DNA of 64,000 bases from Planctomycetota bacterium (GTDB taxonomy: Bacteria; Planctomycetota; Planctomycetia; Pirellulales; UBA1268): assembly GCA_029978905.1 (NCBI GenBank), contig JAPOIM010000009.1, positions 244 to 64,243 on the forward strand. The letters are read 5' to 3'. How positions within the stretch are numbered: position 1 is the stretch's first letter; each line of letters starts with the position of its first letter. Shown one piece after another: positions 55,897 to 64,000 of this stretch. Under the pieces are notes generated by a model. That model made no database searches. It was not told the DNA's origin and was given only the letters and a program-made list of their open reading frames with translations. Both the position numbers and the translations under genes were made by a program.

Positions 55897-58383
55897 ATGA
55901 CACGGTTCGTGCCGTCGGTATTTTCGGCGGATGATCGGCACGTCTTGGTGCTGCTGGCGGGGGACGACACAACCCAGAGTGTGGCGCCCCCATCCGCACG
56001 TCCGCCGTCGCGCCCCATGCACGACGTCACGCCGCTGCCTCACGGTCCGGCGGACCGCGACGTGGAAGCCACCGTGATTTCTCAGCTTCCGACTGGGGAT
56101 GGCCAGCTCAGCGACGCGAGCGAGCAGGACTCCGAGCAGGGAACTCGCCGCCGGCCGCATACCGCGGTCGCCGATGTGGGACGGGCCCTCGAGGGCAAGC
56201 GGCTCGGTGTCTACGAACTGCAGGAGTTTGTTGGCGGCGGTGGAATGGGCGCGGTCTTTCGCGGTCGTGATACGACGCTCGATCGGACCGTGGCGGTCAA
56301 GGTGCTTTTTCAACACCGCACCGACGATGCCGATCTTCTACGGCGTTTTAAAAATGAGGCCCAGTCGGCCGCGCGACTCGACCATGAAAACATCGGCCGC
56401 GTCTACGCGGTCGGCAGTGAAGGGGGCTGGCACTACATCGTCTTTGAGTTCATCGAGGGGGTGAACCTCCGTGATCTCGTCAACGATCGAGGGCCCTTTG
56501 ATGTCGCCCGCACGATCACCATCACGTCGCAGCTGGCCGATGCGCTCGCCCATGCGGAAACCCGCAATGTCGTGCATCGCGATATCAAGCCGTCAAATGT
56601 GATCATCACGCCGACGGGGAAGGCACGCTTGGTCGACATGGGCCTCGCCCGGCTGCATCAGATGACGGGCGACCGTGATCTCACCGTGAGTGGAATGACG
56701 CTGGGCACCTTCGACTACATCTCGCCGGAGCAGGCGCGTGATCCAAGGCTTGCCGACGTGCGCAGCGACCTCTACTCGCTCGGGTGCACGGCCTACTTCA
56801 TGCTGATTGGCCGCCCGCCCTTTGCCGACGGCACGATGGTGCAGAAACTGTTGCAGCATCAACAGCAGCAGGCCGTGCCGGTGGATCGGTTGCGCCCCGA
56901 TATTCCCCGCGAAGTCGCCCTCGTGATTGGTCGGCTGATGGAGAAGGATCCGGCCGATCGCTACCAGCATCCGGCGGAACTGGTGGAGGCGCTCTCGCGG
57001 ATTGCCGAAGACCGCGGCATTGAGTTGCCCACGACAGCCGCCGCCGTGGTGCGACGGCCAAAGAAGCGCCAGTTTCGGATCGCGGATCACCTGCCTTGGC
57101 TTGTGCCCACGCTGGGCTTTGCGGCAATCGTGACGGCGCTCTGGCTCTCGACAGGTGAGCGTGGGCGTGAAAATCGAGTGGCGAGTGCCACCGATCCAGC
57201 CGGCCTCCGCACCGACAACCCGTCGGAAATTGAGGGTGGCGTGGTCATGCACCGTGTGGTCGATGCGCCCAACGCGGAGGCGGAAGCCTGGACGGAGCAT
57301 GTGTCTCTGGCCGACGCGGTGGCCGCGGCTGACGATGGAGACGTGATCGAACTTGCGTTTTCGGAGGTTCGCGACGAGCCGCCCATCCAGGTTGAGGGCA
57401 AGAAACTCACCATTCGAGCGGCGCAGGGAACGCGTCCTGAGGTGCGATTTAGTGGCTTTGCCACCGAGTCGTTGGCACGTGAGCGAGCGGGTTTTGTGCT
57501 CGATGCCTCGCAGGTGACACTTCAGGATGTGTCGATCACCCTGGCTGTTTCCTCGGAGTCGCTTGAACCGGCAGCGCGGCTGTTCTTGCTCAGGGAAGAA
57601 AGCCACCTGGTCCTTGAGAGGAGCCGACTGGGCATCGAAGGGACATCGGAAGGCTCCGTCGAATCCCGTCGGCCCCGGTGTGTTGAGGTGGTGGCGTCTC
57701 CTGCTTCCGCCGTTGATGCGGCACGCATGCCGCGAACTGCGGAGGCCGAAGAGGCGACCGCCCCATCCACGCGGATCGAACTTGTGGAAACGACGGTTGA
57801 GGGAGACATGACGTTTCTGGAAGTCACGGGTGCGGGACGCGTCGACCTTCTTTGGACTGGCGGCTCGTTAAACACGGGTGGCCGGTGCATCGTGGTGGAA
57901 GGTGCTGGCCGCGACGTGGAAGAAGGCACCGTGCTTACCGTCACCACGAGGGAGGGACTGTTTGCCTGTCGCGAAGGGTTTGCCTGCCTGCTCGATTCTC
58001 CTGCGAGGCCAACGGAGCCGCGTCTCGAGGTGACGGCCACGTCTTCACGCTTCCTGACACCGGAAGGGGTGCCGCTGATCGAGCAGTCGGGCATCGAAGA
58101 CCCGGAGGTGTACCGGGGTCGTGTCCGCTGGATCGACGCCGGAAGCCGGTATGAAGGCAGCCCTGTGTTTCGCCGCATTGATGGGGCGGCTGAACGGGTG
58201 GAAATCGACTTTGCTTCGCTCGCCCAGTCGATGCAGTTCCTGCCTCAGATCGAGGCCTGGCCTGAAGCTGAGATCGGCGCCGGCGACAAACAACGTTCGG
58301 TGCCCGCGGCAGGAGAAACGCTGCAGGAAAACGCCGCTCCGCCGACTGCTGTGCCTTCAGGCGGCGTCCCGTCGCGGTCGTAG
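55897..58383 (+). CDS. Transmembrane Ser/Thr protein kinase (PknB-like) with predicted C-terminal beta-helix
   Basis: GGGGMGAVFRGRDTTLDRTVAVKVLF; VHRDIKPSNVIITP; LVDMGLARL; LGTFDYISPEQARD; TM LVPTLGFAAIVTALWLSTG; downstream IELAFSEVRDEPPIQVEGKKLTIRAAQGTRPEVRFSG-type repeats. Confidence 0.93.
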   Translation: MTRFVPSVFSADDRHVLVLLAGDDTTQSVAPPSARPPSRPMHDVTPLPHGPADRDVEATVISQLPTGDGQLSDASEQDSEQGTRRRPHTAVADVGRALEGKRLGVYELQEFVGGGGMGAVFRGRDTTLDRTVAVKVLFQHRTDDADLLRRFKNEAQSAARLDHENIGRVYAVGSEGGWHYIVFEFIEGVNLRDLVNDRGPFDVARTITITSQLADALAHAETRNVVHRDIKPSNVIITPTGKARLVDMGLARLHQMTGDRDLTVSGMTLGTFDYISPEQARDPRLADVRSDLYSLGCTAYFMLIGRPPFADGTMVQKLLQHQQQQAVPVDRLRPDIPREVALVIGRLMEKDPADRYQHPAELVEALSRIAEDRGIELPTTAAAVVRRPKKRQFRIADHLPWLVPTLGFAAIVTALWLSTGERGRENRVASATDPAGLRTDNPSEIEGGVVMHRVVDAPNAEAEAWTEHVSLADAVAAADDGDVIELAFSEVRDEPPIQVEGKKLTIRAAQGTRPEVRFSGFATESLARERAGFVLDASQVTLQDVSITLAVSSESLEPAARLFLLREESHLVLERSRLGIEGTSEGSVESRRPRCVEVVASPASAVDAARMPRTAEAEEATAPSTRIELVETTVEGDMTFLEVTGAGRVDLLWTGGSLNTGGRCIVVEGAGRDVEEGTVLTVTTREGLFACREGFACLLDSPARPTEPRLEVTATSSRFLTPEGVPLIEQSGIEDPEVYRGRVRWIDAGSRYEGSPVFRRIDGAAERVEIDFASLAQSMQFLPQIEAWPEAEIGAGDKQRSVPAAGETLQENAAPPTAVPSGGVPSRS

Positions 58384-58593
58384 CGACGGCGCGAGGCGCG
58401 ACTCTGGGTCTTTTACCGAATGGAGGGAGGCAGAAGCGGCCTTGTTCCGAGAAAAGAGGGCCGTTCTTTCTTGACACGGCCTCATGCCTCGATTCTCCTT
58501 GTGCCGAAGACTTGCGGGTCACGAAGGCCCGCCGCGTGCCGGAATCGACTGACGGGCCGGTGGGCGCTGAAATCCTCCAGGAGAGCATCACCT

Positions 58594-59028
58594 ATGTTGC
58601 ATGGCATGCAGTGCAAAGATTCTGGTTCATCGGTCCGGACGCGTCGCGTGCTGACGGTTGTGGCCGGTCTGGCCGTGGCGATCGTGGCGACCACCGCCGC
58701 ACGCCCCGCCTTCGCGATCAAGCAGTTCAGTGACCAGTTCGTGGAAATGTACGTGAAGGCCGACGGAACCGAAGCCGAGAAGGCCCTCGCTGCTGCCGTG
58801 GAGACGGCCAAGTGCAACGTCTGCCACTTCGGCAAGAGCAAGAAGGACCGCAACGCCTACGGTGAGGCGCTTGCCGACCTGCTCGACAAGAAGGAAGACA
58901 AGGACAACGTCGAGAAGATCCGTGCGTCCCTTGAGAAAGTGGCTGGCATGGAAGGCCCCGATGGCGCCACCTTCGGCGACCGCATGAAGGCAGGCAAGTT
59001 GCCCGCCGACGCTCCTGAGGGCAACTGA
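58594..59028 (+). CDS. Small secreted monoheme protein (144 aa)
   Basis: Signal RRVLTVVAGLAVAIVATTAARPAFA; single KCNVCHFGKSKKDRNAYGEALADLL; preceded by ccaggagag. Confidence 0.8.
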   Translation: MLHGMQCKDSGSSVRTRRVLTVVAGLAVAIVATTAARPAFAIKQFSDQFVEMYVKADGTEAEKALAAAVETAKCNVCHFGKSKKDRNAYGEALADLLDKKEDKDNVEKIRASLEKVAGMEGPDGATFGDRMKAGKLPADAPEGN

Positions 59029-59042
59029 GCCGACGGCTCCCC

Positions 59043-60368
59043 TTAGTCGCACGCATCACGCACGGCCTCGAGGATCAGTTCCTCGAGGCCGTTGCTGTTT
59101 TGGATCACGGCAGCATCGTCAACGGCGGCGAACAGCCGCACCTGTTTGACGAGATCGTCAAACTGCTCGTGGGCGAGTGCCCGAACCACCGGCGAGAGCG
59201 ATTCAAGGCTCTTCCAGGGCGTCGTCGATCGCGGTGGCATCCGCACATCAAGTCGGAACTCCACCTCGCGTTCCGATGGCGGGGCATCGAGCAGAAGGGA
59301 GGCAGGCGCGATCGGACGGTGGAGCTTGGCGGAGAGCCGTTCGGCGAGTCGCTCGCTGATGGCCACGAGTTCCCAGTACTGTCGACCGGCGACGGCGGCA
59401 TGGAGTTCGGGATGCTCGCGGGCATCGAACGCGGCCGCGCGTTTGGTCAAGGATCGCCTCGCCCCAAACAGGCCTTCGGCGAGCGGTGCTGCTGGGGTGC
59501 CAACGGCGGCCTCTCGGATCCAGGTCACAAACTCTGCATCGTCAAAACGCACCAGCCGCCGCGGCTCCACGCGATCGCGAAGGAGCCAGATCGCGCGCTG
59601 CAGCATCGCGGTGGCTGAGCGAACGGTGTGGTGCCAGTAGACCTCGCGAAACATCACGTAGCGGGCGAAGACAAGGAGTTCTGCAGCCGACACGCCTTTG
59701 GAAGTGATTGCGAGCGAGCTCCCCTCCGGGGCGACGCAGAGGCTGGCGAGCAGGCGTTCTTCGTCAAAGTGCCGCCCGTAGGGCACTCCCGCGTGTAGGC
59801 TGTCACGGGTGAGGTAGTCCATCTTGTCGACATCGACGGGGCCCGAGAGCAGCGACGCCAGCAGGCGGCCTGCGGGATCATCGGCAGATCCCTCCACGAG
59901 CGAAGCGACTCGTTCTGGGGCCACGCCCCACTCCCGCGAGAGCACCTCAGCCAGTTGACTGGTCAGGATGATTTCCCGCAGGAACGATTCGTGCCGCGGA
60001 AACTCTTCCAGTCTCATGTCTTCGATGGGATGACAGAACGGCCAGTGCCCCACGTCGTGCAGCAGTGCCGCCGCCAGAAACGCCGATGCGTCCTCTTCCG
60101 TCACGCGGCTAGCAAAGGCTTCGTCTGTCTGCAGGCGATCGACGAACGCAACGGCAAGGCGGAACACGCCGAGCGAGTGTTCGAAGCGGCTGTGCACCGC
60201 CCCAGGGTAGACCAGCGCCACGAGGCCAAGCTGGCCCACTCGCGAGAGGCGACGCATCTCGGCCGTGTCGATCGCTGCCTGCAGCCGAGGGGTGAGCGGC
60301 AGCGAGAGCCCAGGTGGAATCCGCAGGCTTGAGCGATTCCTCGCGGGCTCCAGTTCGGGGATGCGCAT
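59043..60368 (-). CDS. HD domain phosphohydrolase
   Basis: VHSRFEHSLGVFRLA and FLAAALLHDVGHWPFCHPIED; dGTPase/HD-superfamily-like architecture. Confidence 0.93.
   Translation of the reverse strand: MRIPELEPARNRSSLRIPPGLSLPLTPRLQAAIDTAEMRRLSRVGQLGLVALVYPGAVHSRFEHSLGVFRLAVAFVDRLQTDEAFASRVTEEDASAFLAAALLHDVGHWPFCHPIEDMRLEEFPRHESFLREIILTSQLAEVLSREWGVAPERVASLVEGSADDPAGRLLASLLSGPVDVDKMDYLTRDSLHAGVPYGRHFDEERLLASLCVAPEGSSLAITSKGVSAAELLVFARYVMFREVYWHHTVRSATAMLQRAIWLLRDRVEPRRLVRFDDAEFVTWIREAAVGTPAAPLAEGLFGARRSLTKRAAAFDAREHPELHAAVAGRQYWELVAISERLAERLSAKLHRPIAPASLLLDAPPSEREVEFRLDVRMPPRSTTPWKSLESLSPVVRALAHEQFDDLVKQVRLFAAVDDAAVIQNSNGLEELILEAVRDACD
59062..59092. terminator. Strong hairpin inside the 3' end of the HD gene, downstream of the monoheme gene
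   Basis: Perfect 13-bp inverted repeat acggcctcgagga (59062-59074)/tcctcgaggccgt (59080-59092), 5-nt loop, followed by tgctgttttgg on + strand. Confidence 0.65.
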
Positions 60369-60395
60369 AGGCGAAGCGGCCTGCGGGTGGGCGTG

Positions 60396-61061
60396 TTAGA
60401 GCGGGGGAGAGAATCCGGCGATCCAGCGAAGAGCCACCGTCACCAACACATAGAGCGAGAAGTGCACGACAGCTGGTCCCCAGTCAAGCTCTAGGCTGAC
60501 CAAGGCGGCGAGTGCCCCGATGCCAAAAAAGATCGGGCCGATGAAGAGCCACTGCCACATCTCCTGGGTCGACTCTGGCGGCAGGAAGGCATGGGCGCCC
60601 CACAGGCCGGCGTAGACCACCGAGCAGATCAGCCCGCGAAGCAACAGGCTTCGCCCCATGTAGGGCTCGAGATCACGGTTGCGCACCATCGCATAGCCGA
60701 TCAGCACGCAGGGAATCGCGACAAGGAAGGCGGTGGACCCGAGGAGGGCGGCAGGGATCTCGTTGGCGGGCCACACAAACCGAACGGCCGCTGCTGCGGC
60801 AAAGGCCCCCAAAGCCAAGCCGAGGCACAGCAGGAGCGATCCGGTCGAAACAGGTTTGTCGCGTTTGGGGAGCGGTTTGGTGGGGAACTGACCGCCGGCC
60901 GAGGTGGCGGTGGGGGCGTCGGGCTCGTGGACCTTGACCGCGTCTGCTTTGGGGACCGTGAGCGGTTTTTTGCACTTCGGGCAGGCACCCGTCTGCCCCG
61001 CGAACTTGTCGCTCACGGAGAACCGGGTTCTGCAGTGACCGCACGTGACGGAAATTGCCAT
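60396..61061 (-). CDS. Zinc-ribbon membrane protein
   Basis: MAISVTCGHCRTRFSVSDKFAGQTGACPKCKKPLTVP (CxxC...CxxC) then four or more TM helices. ORF upstream of 61061 is a spurious extension. Confidence 0.8.
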   Translation of the reverse strand: MAISVTCGHCRTRFSVSDKFAGQTGACPKCKKPLTVPKADAVKVHEPDAPTATSAGGQFPTKPLPKRDKPVSTGSLLLCLGLALGAFAAAAAVRFVWPANEIPAALLGSTAFLVAIPCVLIGYAMVRNRDLEPYMGRSLLLRGLICSVVYAGLWGAHAFLPPESTQEMWQWLFIGPIFFGIGALAALVSLELDWGPAVVHFSLYVLVTVALRWIAGFSPPL

Positions 61062-61217
61062 TTCGTGTTGATCCACAGCGAACGCTCGAGCCAGGGCCCG
61101 ACTTCCGGCCCCTCCAACCGATGGCAGTGTCGAACCACGGTCGCCGGTCGTCAAGCGGCGTTGCTGCCGACACTGCGTCGGTTCGCGGTTTACACTATGC
61201 GAGAGAAAGGGGTGCCG

Positions 61218-62048
61218 ATGAGTGATCTTCCCACAACCGTCGCCACGGATCAGCCAAGGGCGGCCGATCCCAAGGGGATGCACCGCCCGCAGCCGATCGC
61301 CTTTGAGTGCCCCAACGGCCATCGCATCGTGGTCGATGCGGCCTTGGCGGGGAAAAAAGGACGCTGCAAGGAGTGCAAGGAGATCGTCACGATCCCTGGG
61401 CCTCCTCCTCGGCCTCCGCAGCCTGCGGCGGGCGAGCCGCCCCAGGCGAGGGTCGTTGTGCCCGTGGCAACGACAGATGCTGCAGCCGAAGAGGAGTCGC
61501 GTGCCCTGCATCGTGAGCCTGCGGACGGCCCCTCGCTGATCATCAACGAGCCACCCCCACCTCTCCGTCGTCAGCAGACGGCAACGGGGAGGACGGTCAT
61601 CGGCGAGCCCTTGATTGAAGGGGAATCCGCGCTGGTGGGCCCGTCGATCGATCCCAATGAAGTGCGGATTCACTTCGCGGATGTAGCACCGTCGGCAGAC
61701 GTCTCTCAGGCGGTGGGCCGGCCAGATGAGGAGTCGCTCGTCGTTGACGATGGGGCTGGCGTGGCCACCACTCTTCTGAATCCCACGGCTCGGTTGATGG
61801 AGCGGCTCTGGTACGAGCGGCGACACGGCGGCGTGATTGAAGTGCACCTCGCGGGCGCGGTCAGTCCGATTCTGCCGTCCTACTTTTATCCGGGGTGGTC
61901 TGACGGATCGCACGGCCTTTTCGCGAGTATCGCCGCGGATGGCACCGTGACGCTCACTGCGGTCGCCTGGGAATCGGTACAGAAGATCGTGGTCCGGCAC
62001 GTCGACTCGATACCACCAGACTTCCTCGACATTGGGCTCGACGAGTAG
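61218..62048 (+). CDS. Soluble protein with N-terminal zinc-ribbon-like motif
   Basis: MSDLPTTVATDQPRAADPKGMHRPQPIAFECPNGHRIVVDAALAGKKGRCKECKEIVTIP. ORF upstream of 61218 is a spurious extension. Confidence 0.78.
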   Translation: MSDLPTTVATDQPRAADPKGMHRPQPIAFECPNGHRIVVDAALAGKKGRCKECKEIVTIPGPPPRPPQPAAGEPPQARVVVPVATTDAAAEEESRALHREPADGPSLIINEPPPPLRRQQTATGRTVIGEPLIEGESALVGPSIDPNEVRIHFADVAPSADVSQAVGRPDEESLVVDDGAGVATTLLNPTARLMERLWYERRHGGVIEVHLAGAVSPILPSYFYPGWSDGSHGLFASIAADGTVTLTAVAWESVQKIVVRHVDSIPPDFLDIGLDE

Positions 62049-62068
62049 GCGCCAACGAGGTCGCGGCC

Positions 62069-62569
62069 TCAGTGATCCTCGTTGAGGTCATCCTCGGTGA
62101 TCATGGAGAACCGCTCCCGCTTGAGCGTCTCGATTGCCATTTCCGTGTTGTCGACCATCAGTGCCACAGCAGGGCGACCACGTGGGTGGACCAAGATCGG
62201 GTAGGTCTGGATGATGTTGACTTCTGCTTGGAGCAGAGCCGTGCAGATTCGCACCAGAGGCTGTGGGACATCTGGCAGTTCCACGCCGATCAGGTCGCTC
62301 TCAATGAGCTTCACGCCCGAGCGTTCGAGAATTTCCCGGCCTTGTTCGGGGTGGCTCAAGAGAAACCGTACAAAGGCGCATTCGCCAGCATCGCTGATCG
62401 AGAGCGCGACGATCCGCACTTTGGAGCCATCGAATCGTCGAACCACGGCCAACAGTTGGCCAACGCGGTTCTCCAAGAATACCGTGAACTGCCGCAGGGC
62501 GGGCCAGGATCGACCACGGCTCGTTGCGTATCCGAGGCCTGCGCCTTCGCCCGAGTCACCGACGCTCAC
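62069..62569 (-). CDS. ACT domain protein (two ACT-like repeats)
   Basis: RQFTVFLENRVGQLLAVVRRFDGSKVRIVALSISDAGECAFVRFLL and LVRICTALLQAEVNIIQTYPILVHPRGRPAVALMVDNTEMAIETL. Start site uncertain. Confidence 0.82.
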   Translation of the reverse strand: MSVGDSGEGAGLGYATSRGRSWPALRQFTVFLENRVGQLLAVVRRFDGSKVRIVALSISDAGECAFVRFLLSHPEQGREILERSGVKLIESDLIGVELPDVPQPLVRICTALLQAEVNIIQTYPILVHPRGRPAVALMVDNTEMAIETLKRERFSMITEDDLNEDH

Positions 62570-62746
62570 GCCAAAACCTTCCTTTCTCCGGGGCGATCAT
62601 CGACCGAACCCGTCTGTGCGGTGTAGCCTCGGTGAAAGATACGGGCAAGCACGCCAGATGGTCAACGCGGCAACCGGGAAGCCTCTCGGTCGACGGCCAC
62701 GATGGTGCCGGGAGCCGGCAGGTGACCACACGAATAAAGGGAATGA

Positions 62747-63130
62747 ATGAGCGAGTTGGTGCACGAAGTTGAAGTCCGCGTCCGCTACCAAGAGACCGAT
62801 GGACAGCGGAGGGTTCACCACGCCAATTATCTGACCTGGTTTGAGATCGGCCGAACCGAGTTTCTCCGATCCCGTGGTTATACGTACCGGGCGTTTGAAG
62901 ACGCGGGGTTGTTTATGGTCGTCTCCGATGCGACGGTCAGATACAAGGCTCCCGCTGAGTATGATGACCTGCTCACGATCCGCACCCGCGTCGAGCGGGT
63001 GGGCTCGGCCCACATCAAGCATGCCTATGAGGTGATTCGCGGCACGCAGATCATCGCGACTGGCGAGACGACCGTGGTCTGTGTCGATCCCGAAGGAAAG
63101 ATTCGCCGCCTGCCGGATTGGGTGAAGTGA
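62747..63130 (+). CDS. Acyl-CoA thioesterase, YbgC/4-hydroxybenzoyl-CoA thioesterase-like
   Basis: VRVRYQETDGQRRVHHANYLTWFEIGRTEFLRSRG; hot-dog fold length 127 aa. Confidence 0.92.
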   Translation: MSELVHEVEVRVRYQETDGQRRVHHANYLTWFEIGRTEFLRSRGYTYRAFEDAGLFMVVSDATVRYKAPAEYDDLLTIRTRVERVGSAHIKHAYEVIRGTQIIATGETTVVCVDPEGKIRRLPDWVK

Positions 63131-63142
63131 CGAGGCGCAAGC

Positions 63143-63170
63143 CGCCGCGGTGGAAGCCTCCGCGGCGTTT
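63143..63170 (+). terminator. Terminator hairpin after thioesterase gene
   Basis: Perfect 8-bp inverted repeat cgccgcgg (63143-63150)/ccgcggcg (63160-63167) followed by ttt, 13 nt after the stop. Confidence 0.6.
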
Positions 63171-63200
63171 GAGCGACAGGCGCGCGGAATCCTTCCAGCG

Positions 63201-63770
63201 TCACGTGAACCAGCAGATGTACCAACCCCCGCCCATATCTTGGCACTTGTAGTACGTGCCCCCAAACAAGTCAGAGAGTTGGTTGGCGTGGATCGCATCC
63301 CAGTCTTCCATGCGGTTGATTTCGGCGATCCTGCCGGATGGGTCGTACACGACGACTGAATAGTTGTCGAGAATCCCGCGCTGCCAATACAGCCCGTGGA
63401 TCACCGGTGGGCCAAGATCGGTGCAGCCAAACTCATCTGGCACATGCCCGAGTTTTTCTGCCTGAGCGAGTTGGCGAACGTAGGTCGGTTTTCGGATCTG
63501 AAAGAGGACCACGCGTCCCCAGCGAAAGCCCACGTTGGATGCGTACAAACAGCCCGCGAGCGCGAGGATGCCGAGGACTGCCGCAGTCCGACGCCAGTCT
63601 CGCTTGGCTGTGACGACCGCGACGATGGCGAGGAGGCTCCCGGTGACGAAAAACACCATGAGCAGCATCGGGAACAAGAGGAACAGCAAATCGGCGAGCG
63701 GGGCTGTGAACACAAAGAGTGCGAATAGCAATGCGAGCCACACTATCGTGAGAGGGATGAGCAGTCGCAT
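63201..63770 (-). CDS. Hypothetical membrane protein
   Basis: MRLLIPLTIVWLALLFALFVFTAPLADLLFLLFPMLLMVFFVTGSLLAIVAVVTAKRDWRRTAAVLGILALAG, three TM helices, then soluble C-terminus. Confidence 0.75.
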   Translation of the reverse strand: MRLLIPLTIVWLALLFALFVFTAPLADLLFLLFPMLLMVFFVTGSLLAIVAVVTAKRDWRRTAAVLGILALAGCLYASNVGFRWGRVVLFQIRKPTYVRQLAQAEKLGHVPDEFGCTDLGPPVIHGLYWQRGILDNYSVVVYDPSGRIAEINRMEDWDAIHANQLSDLFGGTYYKCQDMGGGWYICWFT

Positions 63771-64000
63771 CAGAACAACCTTTCTGGCACAGACGGCCTT
63801 CAACAATTGGCCCTCAAGGTGACCACTTCAGCGGACGAAGCAGCCAAATCGAATAGTAAACCAGGCTCAATTTCTTGGGGGATTTAGACGAAGGGCGTTT
63901 TTTCACCACGGATGCGAACCCGTACCGGACCAAACGCAATCAATCGGGCAGCGAGCTTGCGGACGCCAGGCAGGCGAAGAATCCATGGCGGCCGGAAAGG

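Noticed and set aside
60591-61217. Upstream extension of the 61218-62048 ORF
   Set aside because: Antisense to the zinc-ribbon membrane protein; ATG at 61218 gives a sensible N-terminus.
61062-62000. Upstream extension of the 60396-61061 ORF
   Set aside because: Overlaps the divergent + gene; ATG at 61061 directly precedes the zinc-ribbon.
1-64000. CRISPR arrays, tRNA/rRNA genes, prophage or transposon
   Set aside because: No regularly spaced repeats, cloverleaf-like or rRNA sequences, integrase/transposase motifs or terminal inverted repeats noticed; a tRNAscan-SE or MinCED run would be decisive.

Overview
High-GC, gene-dense chromosomal segment that looks planctomycetal (Pirellulales-like), judged from family content only. 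It carries about 38 protein-coding genes. I saw no rRNA, tRNA, CRISPR array, phage or transposase. The window is dominated by the planctomycete secreted c-heme/Tat gene families: five DUF1549/DUF1553 heme proteins (9823-11514 -, 18866-24031 +, 31055-33958 -, 34844-37828 +, 45002-47494 +); one DUF1587/1592/1588/1585-type heme protein (39301-43473 +); five DUF1501 proteins and one DUF1552 protein, all with twin-arginine N-termini; a heme-WD40 protein with a long Ala-rich coiled coil (50440-53613 +); and a small monoheme protein (58594-59028 +). Other modules are a WD40 + two CRTAC1/ASPIC-UnbV + TPR operon, an ABC-2 transporter operon with a GldG-like protein and a HEAT protein, a sulfatase, a GntR/FCD regulator leading one heme cluster, a Ser/Thr kinase with a predicted extracytoplasmic beta-helix, an HD phosphohydrolase, two divergent zinc-ribbon proteins, an ACT-domain protein and a thioesterase. 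The best candidates for an under-described system are (i) the repeated pairing of Tat-exported DUF1501/1552 proteins with modular c-heme proteins, with a natural gene fusion (18866-24031) linking parts encoded separately at 45002-53613; (ii) non-canonical CX4CH motifs shared by two paralogues; and (iii) variable beta-domain or coiled-coil cassettes inserted at defined slots in the DUF1549/1553 scaffold. All domain names come from motif reading by eye; no database search was run.
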